Origin: Actinomyces bouchesdurhonensis
Lineage (GTDB): Bacteria; Actinomycetota; Actinomycetes; Actinomycetales; Actinomycetaceae
DNA: 32,749 bases
Assembly (NCBI RefSeq): GCF_900128465.1
Contig: NZ_LT635868.1
Coordinates: forward strand, 149,101 to 181,849
Direction of reading: 5' to 3'
This document shows positions 1 through 7,576 of this stretch, in pieces. Every line of letters begins with the position of its first letter. The first letter of the stretch is position 1. The notes beneath the pieces are model-generated. The model saw nothing but the letters and a program-made list of their open reading frames with translations. It was not told where the DNA came from and did no database searches. The translations under genes and the position numbers were made by a program.

Positions 1-36
1 AAGGACTCTGGCCACGCAAAGGCTGGGCCGGACGCG

Positions 37-142
37 CCCACTAGACCCACGACACGCCGTCTAAAGCACCACGTTTGCGCCTATAGCCCCCACTAGACCC
101 ACGACACGCCGTCTAAAGCACCACGTTTGCGCCTATAGCCCC
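37..142. repeat. 52-bp direct tandem repeat, two copies
   Basis: Two back-to-back identical copies of a 52-bp unit are visible: 37-88 and 89-140, with identity running two bases further. Each unit contains the words ACTAGACCCACGACACGCC and AAAGCACCACGTTTGCGCC. The unit is not a multiple of three and lies upstream of the first gene with no open frame of its own. It may be the end of a longer array outside the window. I do not recognise the family. Confidence 0.9.
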
Positions 143-189
143 ACCTGCTCATACCGGACAACTAATAAGGCCTGTGCCAGAATTGGCGC

Positions 190-1365
190 ATGGTGAACAC
201 GACACCGAGTGTGGCCAGTACGCGGGTGGAACGGGGGACCTCGCGCCGATCCTGGAGCGCTGCGCGCGGACTTCTGCGCCTCGTTGTAGGGCTCTTTCTC
301 TTGCTGACGGCTCCCCTTCAGCTGGCAATCGCCATCTACGATCAGGCCCATCACGGGATGGGGGCGGCGGTTGACTGGCCGAATTGGACCGGCTGGGTCA
401 TGACGCTATGCGGAATCGGCGTGCTGTGGAGCGGAGTCAGTCGGCGGCGCTCGGGGCGTCAGAAGATGACGACGATTGCGCAGACGTGGGCATCCTTGGA
501 AAAGCAGCGGGCGCAGGTCGAGCGCGTGTTCTCCGCGCTCGTTCGCGCCGGGCACTACGAGAGCGGACTGACGGCGCGCTATGAGTGTGCCCGAGCCGAA
601 CGCGTCAGGGTTGGCACTCGAATCGAGGAGTACAGGTCGCCGGGTTTCCTCGCGTCGCTCAGCGAGGCATCCGCAGGCGCGGGGGATGAGATTTTGTCTG
701 AGATGACTCGCCTGGCGGACGCGGATACCGCGATCATGGCGGCGCACGACTTGTTCGCGTTCGCGCCCGGCTGGCGCGACGTGTGGGACAACGAGATTGG
801 CCCGCTCATCGAAGACTTGGACGTCCTCGATGACGTCGCAGACAGCCTCGAAGCAATCGGCACGGACCCGCACATCCTGACGGACATTGAGGCGTTCCGA
901 GAGCGTGTGGGGGATGACAAGGACACGGTGATCAACCTTGGAGAACGCCTCGAGGGCAGGCAGCTCGATCCTGCCCAGGCGCTGGAAGAACTCGACCGGA
1001 TAGCCAACGAGGCGCGAGGACGCACCGCCGAGCTCATCGAGGCGACTCTCGCCGCCGATGCCTCGTCGCAGGGGCGCGCACGCTACGCGCGATGGAAGGG
1101 TGCGGGAATCAGCCTGACCGCGGCTAATGCGGAGTACGACAGGGCCTACTGGAGCGAGGAGGCAGACACTGACGTCGAGTACAATCCGGCAGCCACGATC
1201 CGACTGATCGCAAACTCTGCGGGCGTTGACCTGAACGGGCTGCCAGCACCGGCGACCGGTGTTCTGACGGCTGGCCGCTCATCCATCTATCTGCTGCCGA
1301 TGTATCTCGATCGATACCTGACTGGCGAGGTGGATGCGGCGGGCGATGGCTGGTCCTCGGACTGA
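190..1365 (+). CDS. Unknown two-TM membrane protein, paralogue A
   Basis: The product is 391 aa and I do not recognise its family. The N-terminus is basic, followed by two hydrophobic segments at about residues 28-50 and 66-83, then a stop-transfer RRRS and a long soluble, mostly helical and acidic region of about 300 residues. That places the bulk in the cytoplasm if the N-terminus is inside. It is clearly paralogous to the next gene: shared words include WDNE followed by G, QALE-LD-IA-EAR, ELIEA, YNPA, RL-ANSAG and Y-DRYL/Y-HRYL. The start is an ATG at 190 with no good Shine-Dalgarno, and GTG at 193 is equally possible. No catalytic motif is evident. Position next to a paralogue and a tandem repeat suggests a lineage-specific accessory locus. 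Confidence 0.8.
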   Translation: MVNTTPSVASTRVERGTSRRSWSAARGLLRLVVGLFLLLTAPLQLAIAIYDQAHHGMGAAVDWPNWTGWVMTLCGIGVLWSGVSRRRSGRQKMTTIAQTWASLEKQRAQVERVFSALVRAGHYESGLTARYECARAERVRVGTRIEEYRSPGFLASLSEASAGAGDEILSEMTRLADADTAIMAAHDLFAFAPGWRDVWDNEIGPLIEDLDVLDDVADSLEAIGTDPHILTDIEAFRERVGDDKDTVINLGERLEGRQLDPAQALEELDRIANEARGRTAELIEATLAADASSQGRARYARWKGAGISLTAANAEYDRAYWSEEADTDVEYNPAATIRLIANSAGVDLNGLPAPATGVLTAGRSSIYLLPMYLDRYLTGEVDAAGDGWSSD

Positions 1366-1641
1366 GTGGTAGCGAGGGTCACTTGCGCCGTTGCTGCGTC
1401 TCGAAAACGCTTGTGCCACCGTGCGTGAACCTGACCGGCATGTCAGTGTAAAGGTATGACGTCTTCGACGTGCGATGCAATGAACACCGGTTTCGAGGGA
1501 CGTGGATCCCGGAGCATGAGCCTCAGCGCACGCGGTTTTCTGTGAGTCATGGTGGGGCTTCTCAGGATCGGGCTCGTCCTCGTCCTTCTGATGACATCAC
1601 AGTGCTGAGCGGATGGGGGCGAAACATGCCAGAGTGGAGCC

Positions 1642-2844
1642 ATGACGTCAGTGACAAACGCTCCGATGAACAACGCCGCCACCCCCGGCGAGCTGTCGCC
1701 CAGCGCGCGCGGTTGTCTGCGCCTCGGAGCGGGCCTGCCCCTGTTCCTCGCGGCCCCCGCGTGGCTCGGCATCGCTTCACTGTTGGACGCTTCACACGCG
1801 ATCCAGTGGCCCGCCTGGTACGCGTGGGTGGCCTCGATCGTGGGCGTTGTCGTCCTGGTGCGTGGCGCGATGCTGCGGCGCCGCTCGCGTGAGAGCATGC
1901 GAGAGGCCATCCGGGGGTGGGACGACCTGGAGAGGTGCCATGCGTCGGTCGAACTCGCTGTCGCGACGCTCCTCACAAGTGGGCGCTACGAGCGCGGCGT
2001 GAACGCGCGCTACCAGGCCGCCCGCGCGCAGCGTGAGAGGGCGCGAGCCGTGATCGCCTCGTGTGGTGCGTTATCCTTCCCCGCGTCGCTGAGCGCGGCG
2101 ACGTCGCGGAGCGTGGAGCGGGCCGTCGCAAGCTTTCCCTCGCTGATGGATGCCGACGCCGCGATGATGGCCGCGTGCGAGTTCTTCGATCGCGGTCCCA
2201 ATTGGCGGCGGATATGGGACAACGAGATGGGCGTCGTCTTTGAGGACATGACCGTTATCGAGACCATCACGGACTCCATCCAGTGGCGAAGCAGGGTGCC
2301 GATGGTGAGGGCCATGGTCGCCTCCCTCGTCGAGTGGATGGATCAGCAACGCCTGGCCGTCATCGACATCTCAGAGAGCCTCGATCGCGTAGCGATTACT
2401 CCCGGGCAGGCCCTGGAGCGCCTCGACGCCATCGCCGACGAGGCCAGGGTGCGTTTGGTGGAACTCATCGAGGCGGTTCTCGCCTCCGACACGTCGATGC
2501 TTGGGCGCAGGCGCTACAAGCGTTGGCGCAATGGGGCAGGGGAAAAGCTGCGCGCGAACGAGACTCGCTACATCGGCGCGTACCGTATCGCTGGCGTGAC
2601 GTACTCCTACAATCCCGCCCAGGCGGTTCGCCTGACGGCAAACAGCGCGGGTATCGATCTTGCGGGAAGCGCCGCCCATTCCACCGCGCGTTTCGTGGCG
2701 TTCAACGCCGAGGTCTACGTGCCACCCGCGTACCTCCACCGCTACCTCGTCTGGGATGGGATGTCGCGGTACGGATCCTCGCGCGCGACGTACCTGACGT
2801 CGGCCGCGAACATTGGTCCGCACAGGAGCGAGATCGCGTTCTAA
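1642..2844 (+). CDS. Unknown two-TM membrane protein, paralogue B
   Basis: The product is 400 aa and of unknown function. It has the same architecture as the upstream 391-aa protein: two N-terminal hydrophobic segments (about 28-48 and 58-76), a basic RRRS stop-transfer, then a helical cytoplasmic region. Co-linear conserved blocks include RRIWDNEMG, PGQALERLDAIADEAR, VELIEAVLASD and RLTANSAGIDL. It carries an extra C-terminal tail of about 30 residues after the YLHRYL block. The SD is poor: GGAG lies only 2 nt before the ATG, so ATG at 1666 (residue 9) is an alternative start. A 276-bp gap separates it from paralogue A. The pair looks like an old tandem duplication that has diverged substantially. 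Confidence 0.8.
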   Translation: MTSVTNAPMNNAATPGELSPSARGCLRLGAGLPLFLAAPAWLGIASLLDASHAIQWPAWYAWVASIVGVVVLVRGAMLRRRSRESMREAIRGWDDLERCHASVELAVATLLTSGRYERGVNARYQAARAQRERARAVIASCGALSFPASLSAATSRSVERAVASFPSLMDADAAMMAACEFFDRGPNWRRIWDNEMGVVFEDMTVIETITDSIQWRSRVPMVRAMVASLVEWMDQQRLAVIDISESLDRVAITPGQALERLDAIADEARVRLVELIEAVLASDTSMLGRRRYKRWRNGAGEKLRANETRYIGAYRIAGVTYSYNPAQAVRLTANSAGIDLAGSAAHSTARFVAFNAEVYVPPAYLHRYLVWDGMSRYGSSRATYLTSAANIGPHRSEIAF

Positions 2845-2845
2845 T

Positions 2846-2861
2846 CGAGGCCGGCGCCTCG
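2846..2861 (+). terminator. Weak GC hairpin after paralogue B
   Basis: A 6-bp GC stem CGAGGC/GCCTCG with a 4-nt loop begins one base after the stop codon. There is no T tract, so termination is only a possibility. Confidence 0.25.
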
Positions 2862-2940
2862 TCGTCCAACTGGCGGGCAAGGGGGACGATGGTCGGGCTT
2901 CGCCCATAGCTGATCTCACGCCCACGGGGGGCTGTCGTCG

Positions 2941-2969
2941 TTGAAGCTGATGGGGCGCTGTGCCATAAT
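2941..2969 (+). promoter_or_regulatory. rpmE promoter (-35/-10)
   Basis: TTGAAG at 2941-2946 and CATAAT at 2964-2969 are separated by exactly 17 nt. A TGC immediately precedes the -10, as in extended -10 elements. This is the best housekeeping-sigma promoter in the window. The predicted start near 2976 gives rpmE a leader of about 120 nt. Confidence 0.75.
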
Positions 2970-2975
2970 GACGTG

Positions 2976-3096
2976 TCGGCTTACCGGTTCACCGGCATGC
3001 CCCAGGCGCTTGCGCGCGCTGGAGGGCGAGTCCCCGTCGGATGCGGGGGACGCTGCATGTCCGGACCCGGAGCACCAAACGATCCAGGAGAATTCC
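2976..3096 (+). promoter_or_regulatory. Structured 5' leader of rpmE, candidate L31 leader
   Basis: Between the predicted transcription start and the rpmE ATG lie about 120 nt that can fold. Hairpin 1 (3002-3022) pairs CCAGGCGC with GCGCGCTGG around a TTGC loop with one bulged G. Hairpin 2 (3030-3051) pairs GTCCCC with GGGGAC. A short palindrome GTCCGGAC follows near 3059, and the SD AGGAGA sits at 3086-3091. Candidate L31 leader RNAs have been described in actinobacteria, and L31 autoregulation is known in E. coli. Assigning this leader to such a class is inference because I cannot compare it to a covariance model. Confidence 0.45.
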
Positions 3097-3318
3097 ATGC
3101 GAAAGGGCATCCACCCCGAATACGTGGACACCGTCGTGACCTGCACGTGCGGCAACTCGTTCCACACCCGTTCCACGATCACCTCCGGCGAGATGCGCGT
3201 GGACGTGTGCTCTGCCTGCCACCCGTTCTACACGGGCAAGCAGAAGATTCTCGACACCGGCGGCCGCGTCGCCAAGTTCGAAGCCCGCTACGGCAAGCGC
3301 GTGCGTCCCTCCAAGTGA
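3097..3318 (+). CDS. rpmE: 50S ribosomal protein L31 (zinc-binding, C+ form)
   Basis: The product is a 73-aa large-subunit ribosomal protein L31, located at the central protuberance. It begins [20 protein letters not shown], a typical bacterial L31 N-terminus. Four cysteines at 16, 18, 38 and 41 (CTC and CSAC) mark the zinc-binding form, which is replaced by a Cys-less paralogue under zinc limitation in many bacteria. The start is fixed by AGGAGA 5 nt upstream of ATG 3097. The longer open frame from 2941 would run through the promoter and leader and is not credible. It is monocistronic, with its own promoter upstream and a strong terminator 19 nt downstream. Confidence 0.97.
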   Translation: MRKGIHPEYVDTVVTCTCGNSFHTRSTITSGEMRVDVCSACHPFYTGKQKILDTGGRVAKFEARYGKRVRPSK

Positions 3319-3337
3319 GGGTGAGCGGATAGCTCGA

Positions 3338-3382
3338 CGGCGGTGTCGTCGGCCTGAAGGCTGGCGGCACCGCCGCGTTTTT
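3338..3382 (+). terminator. Strong intrinsic terminator after rpmE
   Basis: A 17-bp stem (3338-3354 pairing 3359-3375, including three G-T wobbles) closes on a TGAA tetraloop. It is followed by CG and five T residues at 3378-3382. This canonical rho-independent terminator separates rpmE from prfA. Confidence 0.92.
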
Positions 3383-3413
3383 AACACTGTGTAGGCGAAG
3401 GATGTGGTGAATC

Positions 3414-4508
3414 GTGGCCGCGACTGATGAGCTGGGCGCTCTGGGGCCACTGCTGGAGGAATATGCGCAGGTCGAGGAGCAGATGGCCGATCCTGTGACC
3501 CTGACAAACCCACAGCTGATGCGTCGCGTGGGCAGACGATACGCCGAACTCGGTCGCATCAAGGCTGCCGCCGATCGCCTGAATATCGCGGCGGGGGACC
3601 TTGAGGCTGCGCGCGAGCTTGCCGCTGAGGACCGCTCATTTGCAGACGAAATCCCGGCCCTTGAGAAGGAAGAAACCGCTGCCCATGAGGCGCTCGTAAA
3701 GATTCTCGCGCCGCGCGATCCAGAGGACGCCATGGACGTCATCCTCGAAATTAAGGCTGGTGAAGGCGGTGAGGAGTCCGCGCTCTTCGCTGCCGACTTG
3801 GCGCGCATGTACGGGCGCTACGCGGAGGAGCATGGCTGGAGCGTCACCCAGATGAGTGCGACCCACACCGAGTTGGGTGGCTTCAAAGACATTACGTTGG
3901 CGATCCGCGCGAAGGGGACGCCCGCTCCCGATGAGGGCGTGTGGGCTCACTTGAAGTATGAGGGGGGCGTGCACCGCGTACAAAGAGTGCCCGTCACCGA
4001 GTCGCAGGGGCGCATCCACACGAGTGCCGTCGGTGTCTTCGTCATGCCTGAACTTGAAGACGATGATGACATTGTTATCGACCCGAACGATTTGCGCATT
4101 GACGTGTATCGATCAAGTGGCCCTGGAGGGCAGTCTGTCAACACGACGGACTCAGCTGTGCGTATCACTCACCTTCCCTCGGGTATCGTCGTGTCGATGC
4201 AAAACGAAAAGTCGCAGCTGCAGAATAAGGAAGCAGCCATGCGCGTGCTCGCCTCACGCCTCGCGGCCGAAGCGCGCGCGAAAAAGGAAGCTGAGGCTTC
4301 GGCTCAGCGCCTGTCCCAGGTACGCACCGTGGACCGATCGGAGCGCATCCGCACGTATAACTTCCCGGAGAACCGCATCGCTGATCACCGCACGGGCTTT
4401 AAAGCCCACAACCTTGACCAGGTTCTGTCGGGCGCGCTTGACGGAGTCATCGCGTCGCTGCAGGAAGCTGACGAAGCTGAACGCCTGGCGGCAGTGGCAC
4501 ACGCATGA
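3414..4508 (+). CDS. prfA: Peptide chain release factor 1
   Basis: The product is a 364-aa RF1 that recognises UAA and UAG stop codons and triggers peptidyl-tRNA hydrolysis. The tripeptide anticodon PVT is at 193-195, the PxT type of RF1 rather than the SPF of RF2. The catalytic GGQ is at 238-240 within [20 protein letters not shown]. Length is normal for the family. The GTG start at 3414 is preceded by AAGGATG with about 9 nt spacing. The stop overlaps the start of prmC by 4 bp (ATGA), so the factor and the methyltransferase that modifies its GGQ glutamine are translationally coupled, as in many bacteria. Confidence 0.97.
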   Translation: MAATDELGALGPLLEEYAQVEEQMADPVTLTNPQLMRRVGRRYAELGRIKAAADRLNIAAGDLEAARELAAEDRSFADEIPALEKEETAAHEALVKILAPRDPEDAMDVILEIKAGEGGEESALFAADLARMYGRYAEEHGWSVTQMSATHTELGGFKDITLAIRAKGTPAPDEGVWAHLKYEGGVHRVQRVPVTESQGRIHTSAVGVFVMPELEDDDDIVIDPNDLRIDVYRSSGPGGQSVNTTDSAVRITHLPSGIVVSMQNEKSQLQNKEAAMRVLASRLAAEARAKKEAEASAQRLSQVRTVDRSERIRTYNFPENRIADHRTGFKAHNLDQVLSGALDGVIASLQEADEAERLAAVAHA

Positions 4509-5386
4509 GCGGGCAGAACGAGGGACAGTGGGGTCTGCACGAGGCCAGGGCCTGGGCGCGCGCTCGCCTGGGCGAGGCCGGGATTGACTCGGTGGATGCA
4601 GATACGCGTGAACTCCTCGAGTGGGCGTGCAATGCGTCTTCGCAGTGGGAACTACCGACCGCTCTCACGCAGCGTCAGTCCGAGGCGCTGCGGTCAGGTG
4701 TTCGCGAGCGCTCCCTGCGCATTCCCCTCCAGCATGTCACGGGCCGCATGTTCTTCCGTTCCCTGACGCTGCGTTCCATGCCCGGCGTGTTCGTTGTGCG
4801 TCCCGAGACCGAGATCTTGGCTGGCTTCGCCATAGAAGAGGCGTGCCGAGTCGTCGCAGATCGTGGCGAAGCGCGTGTCGTCGACCTGTGCACCGGCTCC
4901 GGTGCGATTGCCCTAGCAGTGGCTGCCGAGGCTCCCTGCACTGAGGTCTGGGCGGTCGAGAAGGAACCCGACCCCTTCGCCTTGGCGTGCCGCAACCGGG
5001 ATCTCACCGGTTGTCATGACGTGCACTTAGAACGCGGCGATGCGACTGAACCCATTACCCTCGACTTCCTTGATGGCCTTGTCGATATTGTGGTCACCAA
5101 CCCACCCTATGTTCCAGCTAACGAGATGCCCACACAGCCCGAGGCCTCAGCCGACCCGCACTGCGCCCTCTACGGTGGCAGTGCGGACGGGACACAGATT
5201 CCCAGCAAGATTATCCGACGCGCACTCACCCTCCTACGCCCGGGCGGCCTTTTGCTCATGGAGCACTCGCCCAGCCAAGCTGCTGTCCTGCGCGAACATG
5301 CCACCCGCGTCGGTATGGTTGACGTGTCCACCGCACCCGATATGACCGGACGGTTGCGCTTCCTGCGAGCACGCGCGCCTCAATGA
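4505..5386 (+). CDS. prmC: Release factor glutamine N5-methyltransferase
   Basis: The 293-aa SAM-dependent methyltransferase (HemK family) modifies the glutamine of the GGQ motif in RF1 and RF2. The SAM-binding motif I reads [16 protein letters not shown] with D127 and GSG at 131-133. The substrate-binding NPPY signature is at 199-202 ([15 protein letters not shown]). The N-terminal helical domain covers about residues 1-85. The start is fixed by a 4-bp ATGA overlap with prfA, whose product is the substrate. Motif I has DLCTGSG rather than the commoner DLGTGSG, a variant compatible with function. Confidence 0.96.
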   Translation: MSGQNEGQWGLHEARAWARARLGEAGIDSVDADTRELLEWACNASSQWELPTALTQRQSEALRSGVRERSLRIPLQHVTGRMFFRSLTLRSMPGVFVVRPETEILAGFAIEEACRVVADRGEARVVDLCTGSGAIALAVAAEAPCTEVWAVEKEPDPFALACRNRDLTGCHDVHLERGDATEPITLDFLDGLVDIVVTNPPYVPANEMPTQPEASADPHCALYGGSADGTQIPSKIIRRALTLLRPGGLLLMEHSPSQAAVLREHATRVGMVDVSTAPDMTGRLRFLRARAPQ

Positions 5387-5411
5387 CGGGCACCGGACAA
5401 TCTGACACAAT
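5383..5411 (+). promoter_or_regulatory. Possible promoter, leaderless sua5 transcript
   Basis: ATGACG (5383-5388) and CACAAT (5406-5411) are spaced by 17 nt. Each matches consensus at four of six positions. The -10 ends 8 nt before ATG 5420, and no SD precedes that ATG, which would fit a leaderless mRNA. The case is modest. Confidence 0.35.
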
Positions 5412-5419
5412 GAGCCGTG

Positions 5420-6085
5420 ATGAGTACTGAGACGATCCTACGAGCGATACCGTCGCTGAGCGCCGATGACCTGGCCGTGGCAAGCCGCGAACTGCGAAAC
5501 GGTCGCCTCCTCGTCGTCCCCACGGACACCGTCTACGGTATCGGATGCGACGCCGCTAACCCCAGCGCCGTCGCCGATGTGCTCGCAGCAAAAGGTCGTG
5601 GCCGCCAGATGCCGCCCCCCGTCCTCGTCTCCTGCGCGAACGCACTCGACGACTTGTGCGTCGACGTTCCTGACTATGCGCGCGCTCTCGCACGCGCATT
5701 CTGGCCCGGTGGCTTGACCCTGATTCTGCGTGCACGCCCCGACCTCGGCTGGGACCTCGGTGAGACGGGTGGCACGATCGGGGTGCGTATGCCTGATCAG
5801 CCCGCTCTGCTCGCCCTCCTGCGCACGTTCGGCCCAATGGCCGTGACATCGGCGAACCTCACTGGAGAGCCGCCGGCCACGTCGATCACAGAAGCGGTGA
5901 GTTCCTTCGGCTCTTGTGTCGCCGCCTATCTGGATGCCGGACCGACCGAGAGCGCCACGGCCTCGTCCATCGTCGACTGTTCCCATGGCGATCCCCGCAT
6001 GATCCGCAGAGGAACCATCAGCCTCGAGGAGCTGACGAGCGCCGCTGGCTTATCAATCGTGGACGTGCAGGGGGCGCGTCCGTGA
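5420..6085 (+). CDS. L-threonylcarbamoyladenylate synthase (Sua5/YrdC/TsaC family)
   Basis: The product of about 221 aa is a YrdC-fold enzyme. It makes threonylcarbamoyl-AMP from threonine, bicarbonate and ATP for t6A37 in ANN-decoding tRNAs. The nucleotide/threonine-binding core is visible as VVPTDTVYGIGCDA, the basic patch AAKGRGRQMPPPVLV, and the later SANLTGEPPA. Length matches the single-domain YrdC/TsaC form, without the C-terminal Sua5 domain of roughly 340-residue proteins. The start is ATG 5420, with an in-frame GTG at 5417 as alternative; no clear SD is present. The stop overlaps the next gene by 4 bp (GTGA). The position after prmC is the standard actinobacterial arrangement. Confidence 0.94.
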   Translation: MSTETILRAIPSLSADDLAVASRELRNGRLLVVPTDTVYGIGCDAANPSAVADVLAAKGRGRQMPPPVLVSCANALDDLCVDVPDYARALARAFWPGGLTLILRARPDLGWDLGETGGTIGVRMPDQPALLALLRTFGPMAVTSANLTGEPPATSITEAVSSFGSCVAAYLDAGPTESATASSIVDCSHGDPRMIRRGTISLEELTSAAGLSIVDVQGARP

Positions 6086-7188
6086 AGGTCTACCTGCTGC
6101 TGGCTGCCATCGCGATGGCACTCACGATCCTCCTGACACCCGTCGTTCGCTGGGGATGCCTGCGCTTCAACATTTTGCCTCCCCTACGAGGGCGCGACCT
6201 CCAAAAGAAACCGATCCCGCGTCTCGGTGGTGTCGCCATGACACTCGCCCTGATCATCACGATGGCGCTGGCCTCGCGTATTCCCTACATGGCACCGCTC
6301 TTTGAGGGAACCATTCCGTGGGCTGTCATGGCGGGGGCCGGAGCGATGTGCCTCCTCGGTATCGTCGATGACATCATCGAGCTGGACTGGATGGCCAAAC
6401 TCGGCGGACAAGTCCTCATCGCGGGGGGCATGGCCTTCGGGGGCGTCCAACTCGCTTCGTTCCCGATCTTCGGTTTGACGCTAGGGTCATCACGTCTGTG
6501 GCTCTTCGTCTCCGTCTTTTTCATCGTTGGCATCATGAACGCCGTTAACTTCATTGACGGTCTCGATGGGTTGGCGTCGGGAATGATCGCCATCGGAGCA
6601 GGATCCTTTTTCATCTACTCGTACATCATTACCCGGCTGATGGGAGCAGTGTCATACGCGACGACCGCGAGCCTCACTGTCATCGCCCTGCTCGGCGTGT
6701 GCGCCGGCTTCCTCTGGTTCAACTTCCACCCGAGTTCCATCATGATGGGCGGGGGAGCGGAGACCATGGGCCTCGTCCTGGCGTCTGCTGGCATCATCGT
6801 CACCGGCAAGATTGATCCATCGCTGCTTGAAAGCCAGCAGAAACTCGTTTCCGCGTTGCCCCTGATCTTGCCGATGTCGGTCATCTTTATGCCCGTTCTT
6901 GACCTGGTCGTAACCTCTATCCGTCGTATGAGACGAGGCAAGAGTCCATTTGTGGCTGATCGGTCACACTTTCATGACCGACTCCTCGTTGCCGGGCACT
7001 CTCACCGCGGTGTCGTTGCGATCTTGTGGATGTGGACCGCCATCGTGTGTATTCCGGCCGTCGGCCTCCTCGTCTTCGACTGGTGGGGTGTTGCCCTGGT
7101 CGCGATTATCGCCGCATCGATTGGTGTCGCCATCACGACCCGCGAATTCCCTAAGGAAGACGCAACCGCACAGGAGCACACCGCATGA
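6082..7188 (+). CDS. WecA/TagO-like polyprenyl-phosphate sugar-1-P transferase with altered motifs
   Basis: The 368-aa polytopic membrane protein of the MraY/WecA family has about ten hydrophobic segments. Family members transfer a sugar-1-phosphate (GlcNAc-1-P for WecA/TagO) from a UDP-sugar to undecaprenyl or decaprenyl phosphate, starting arabinogalactan, teichoic acid or O-antigen synthesis. Canonical parts are PRLGG, VDD (96-97) and NFIDGLDG with D159 and D162. Two sites differ. Where relatives have MGDxGS or MGDSGA, this protein reads MMGGGAETMG (221-230) and lacks the aspartate. The HxHH motif reads HFHD (296-299). GTG 6082 overlaps the sua5 stop, with CAGGGGG upstream. The M. tuberculosis gene at this position is wecA (rfe). 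Activity is uncertain. Confidence 0.88.
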   Translation: MKVYLLLAAIAMALTILLTPVVRWGCLRFNILPPLRGRDLQKKPIPRLGGVAMTLALIITMALASRIPYMAPLFEGTIPWAVMAGAGAMCLLGIVDDIIELDWMAKLGGQVLIAGGMAFGGVQLASFPIFGLTLGSSRLWLFVSVFFIVGIMNAVNFIDGLDGLASGMIAIGAGSFFIYSYIITRLMGAVSYATTASLTVIALLGVCAGFLWFNFHPSSIMMGGGAETMGLVLASAGIIVTGKIDPSLLESQQKLVSALPLILPMSVIFMPVLDLVVTSIRRMRRGKSPFVADRSHFHDRLLVAGHSHRGVVAILWMWTAIVCIPAVGLLVFDWWGVALVAIIAASIGVAITTREFPKEDATAQEHTA

Positions 7189-7478
7189 CCTTAATCCTCG
7201 CACTCATCATGGTTGTCCTGATCGGTGGGGCCCAATGGTTCTTCACCTCGCGTGCCCTGCGATCACCCGCCCATTTCGTCGGCTGGGTGAGCGGCGGATA
7301 CGCGGCAAAGATCGCTCTGCTCGTCACTGGGCTCTATGTGCCCCGAGTCCTCGGAGTGGACGTACGTATGGCCGCTCTCGCCACGATCATCGCGATAATT
7401 GTGTCCTCGACCGTGGAGATGGGCGTCATGATGCGAAGGCGCACCATGAACGTCGATCCTCGCCCCGACGACGAGTAG
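7185..7478 (+). CDS. Small membrane protein in the atpI position
   Basis: The 97-aa protein has three hydrophobic segments (about 1-20, 31-52, 63-83) and a short charged C-terminal tail (NVDPRPDDE). It sits just before atpB, as atpI does, and overlaps the upstream gene by ATGA. AtpI proteins assist assembly of the c-ring and metal handling of F-type ATP synthases. Sequence identity with AtpI is not obvious by eye, so the functional label rests on position and topology. It may instead assist the WecA-like protein it is coupled to. A promoter between it and atpB suggests it can be expressed separately from the synthase operon. Confidence 0.8.
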   Translation: MTLILALIMVVLIGGAQWFFTSRALRSPAHFVGWVSGGYAAKIALLVTGLYVPRVLGVDVRMAALATIIAIIVSSTVEMGVMMRRRTMNVDPRPDDE

Positions 7479-7508
7479 TTGTTGCAGGTGCCGTGGGTCC
7501 ACAGTCTG

Positions 7509-7516
7509 TATAGAAT
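7509..7516 (+). promoter_or_regulatory. Candidate -10 of the ATP synthase operon
   Basis: TATAGAAT lies 60 nt before the atpB start, in the only long gap of this gene run. It contains TAGAAT, fitting the TAnnnT consensus. No convincing -35 lies at 17 nt; TTGCAG at 7482 is 21-23 nt away. The location fits the main atp promoter. Confidence 0.4.
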
Positions 7517-7576
7517 GGAATGTGTTGCTAGCGCAGCGAACACCCCACTGGAGTTCAGACGAAGGAGGCACGTTCC

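Noticed and set aside
1443-1976. 177-aa minus-strand frame between the two paralogues
   Set aside because: It overlaps the well-supported start of paralogue B and has Arg/Ser-rich shadow composition. The 276-bp gap 1366-1641 has no other support for a gene.
2941-3096. Extension of rpmE to an upstream start
   Set aside because: This stretch contains the promoter and leader hairpins. The L31 family N-terminus and a good SD fix the start at 3097.
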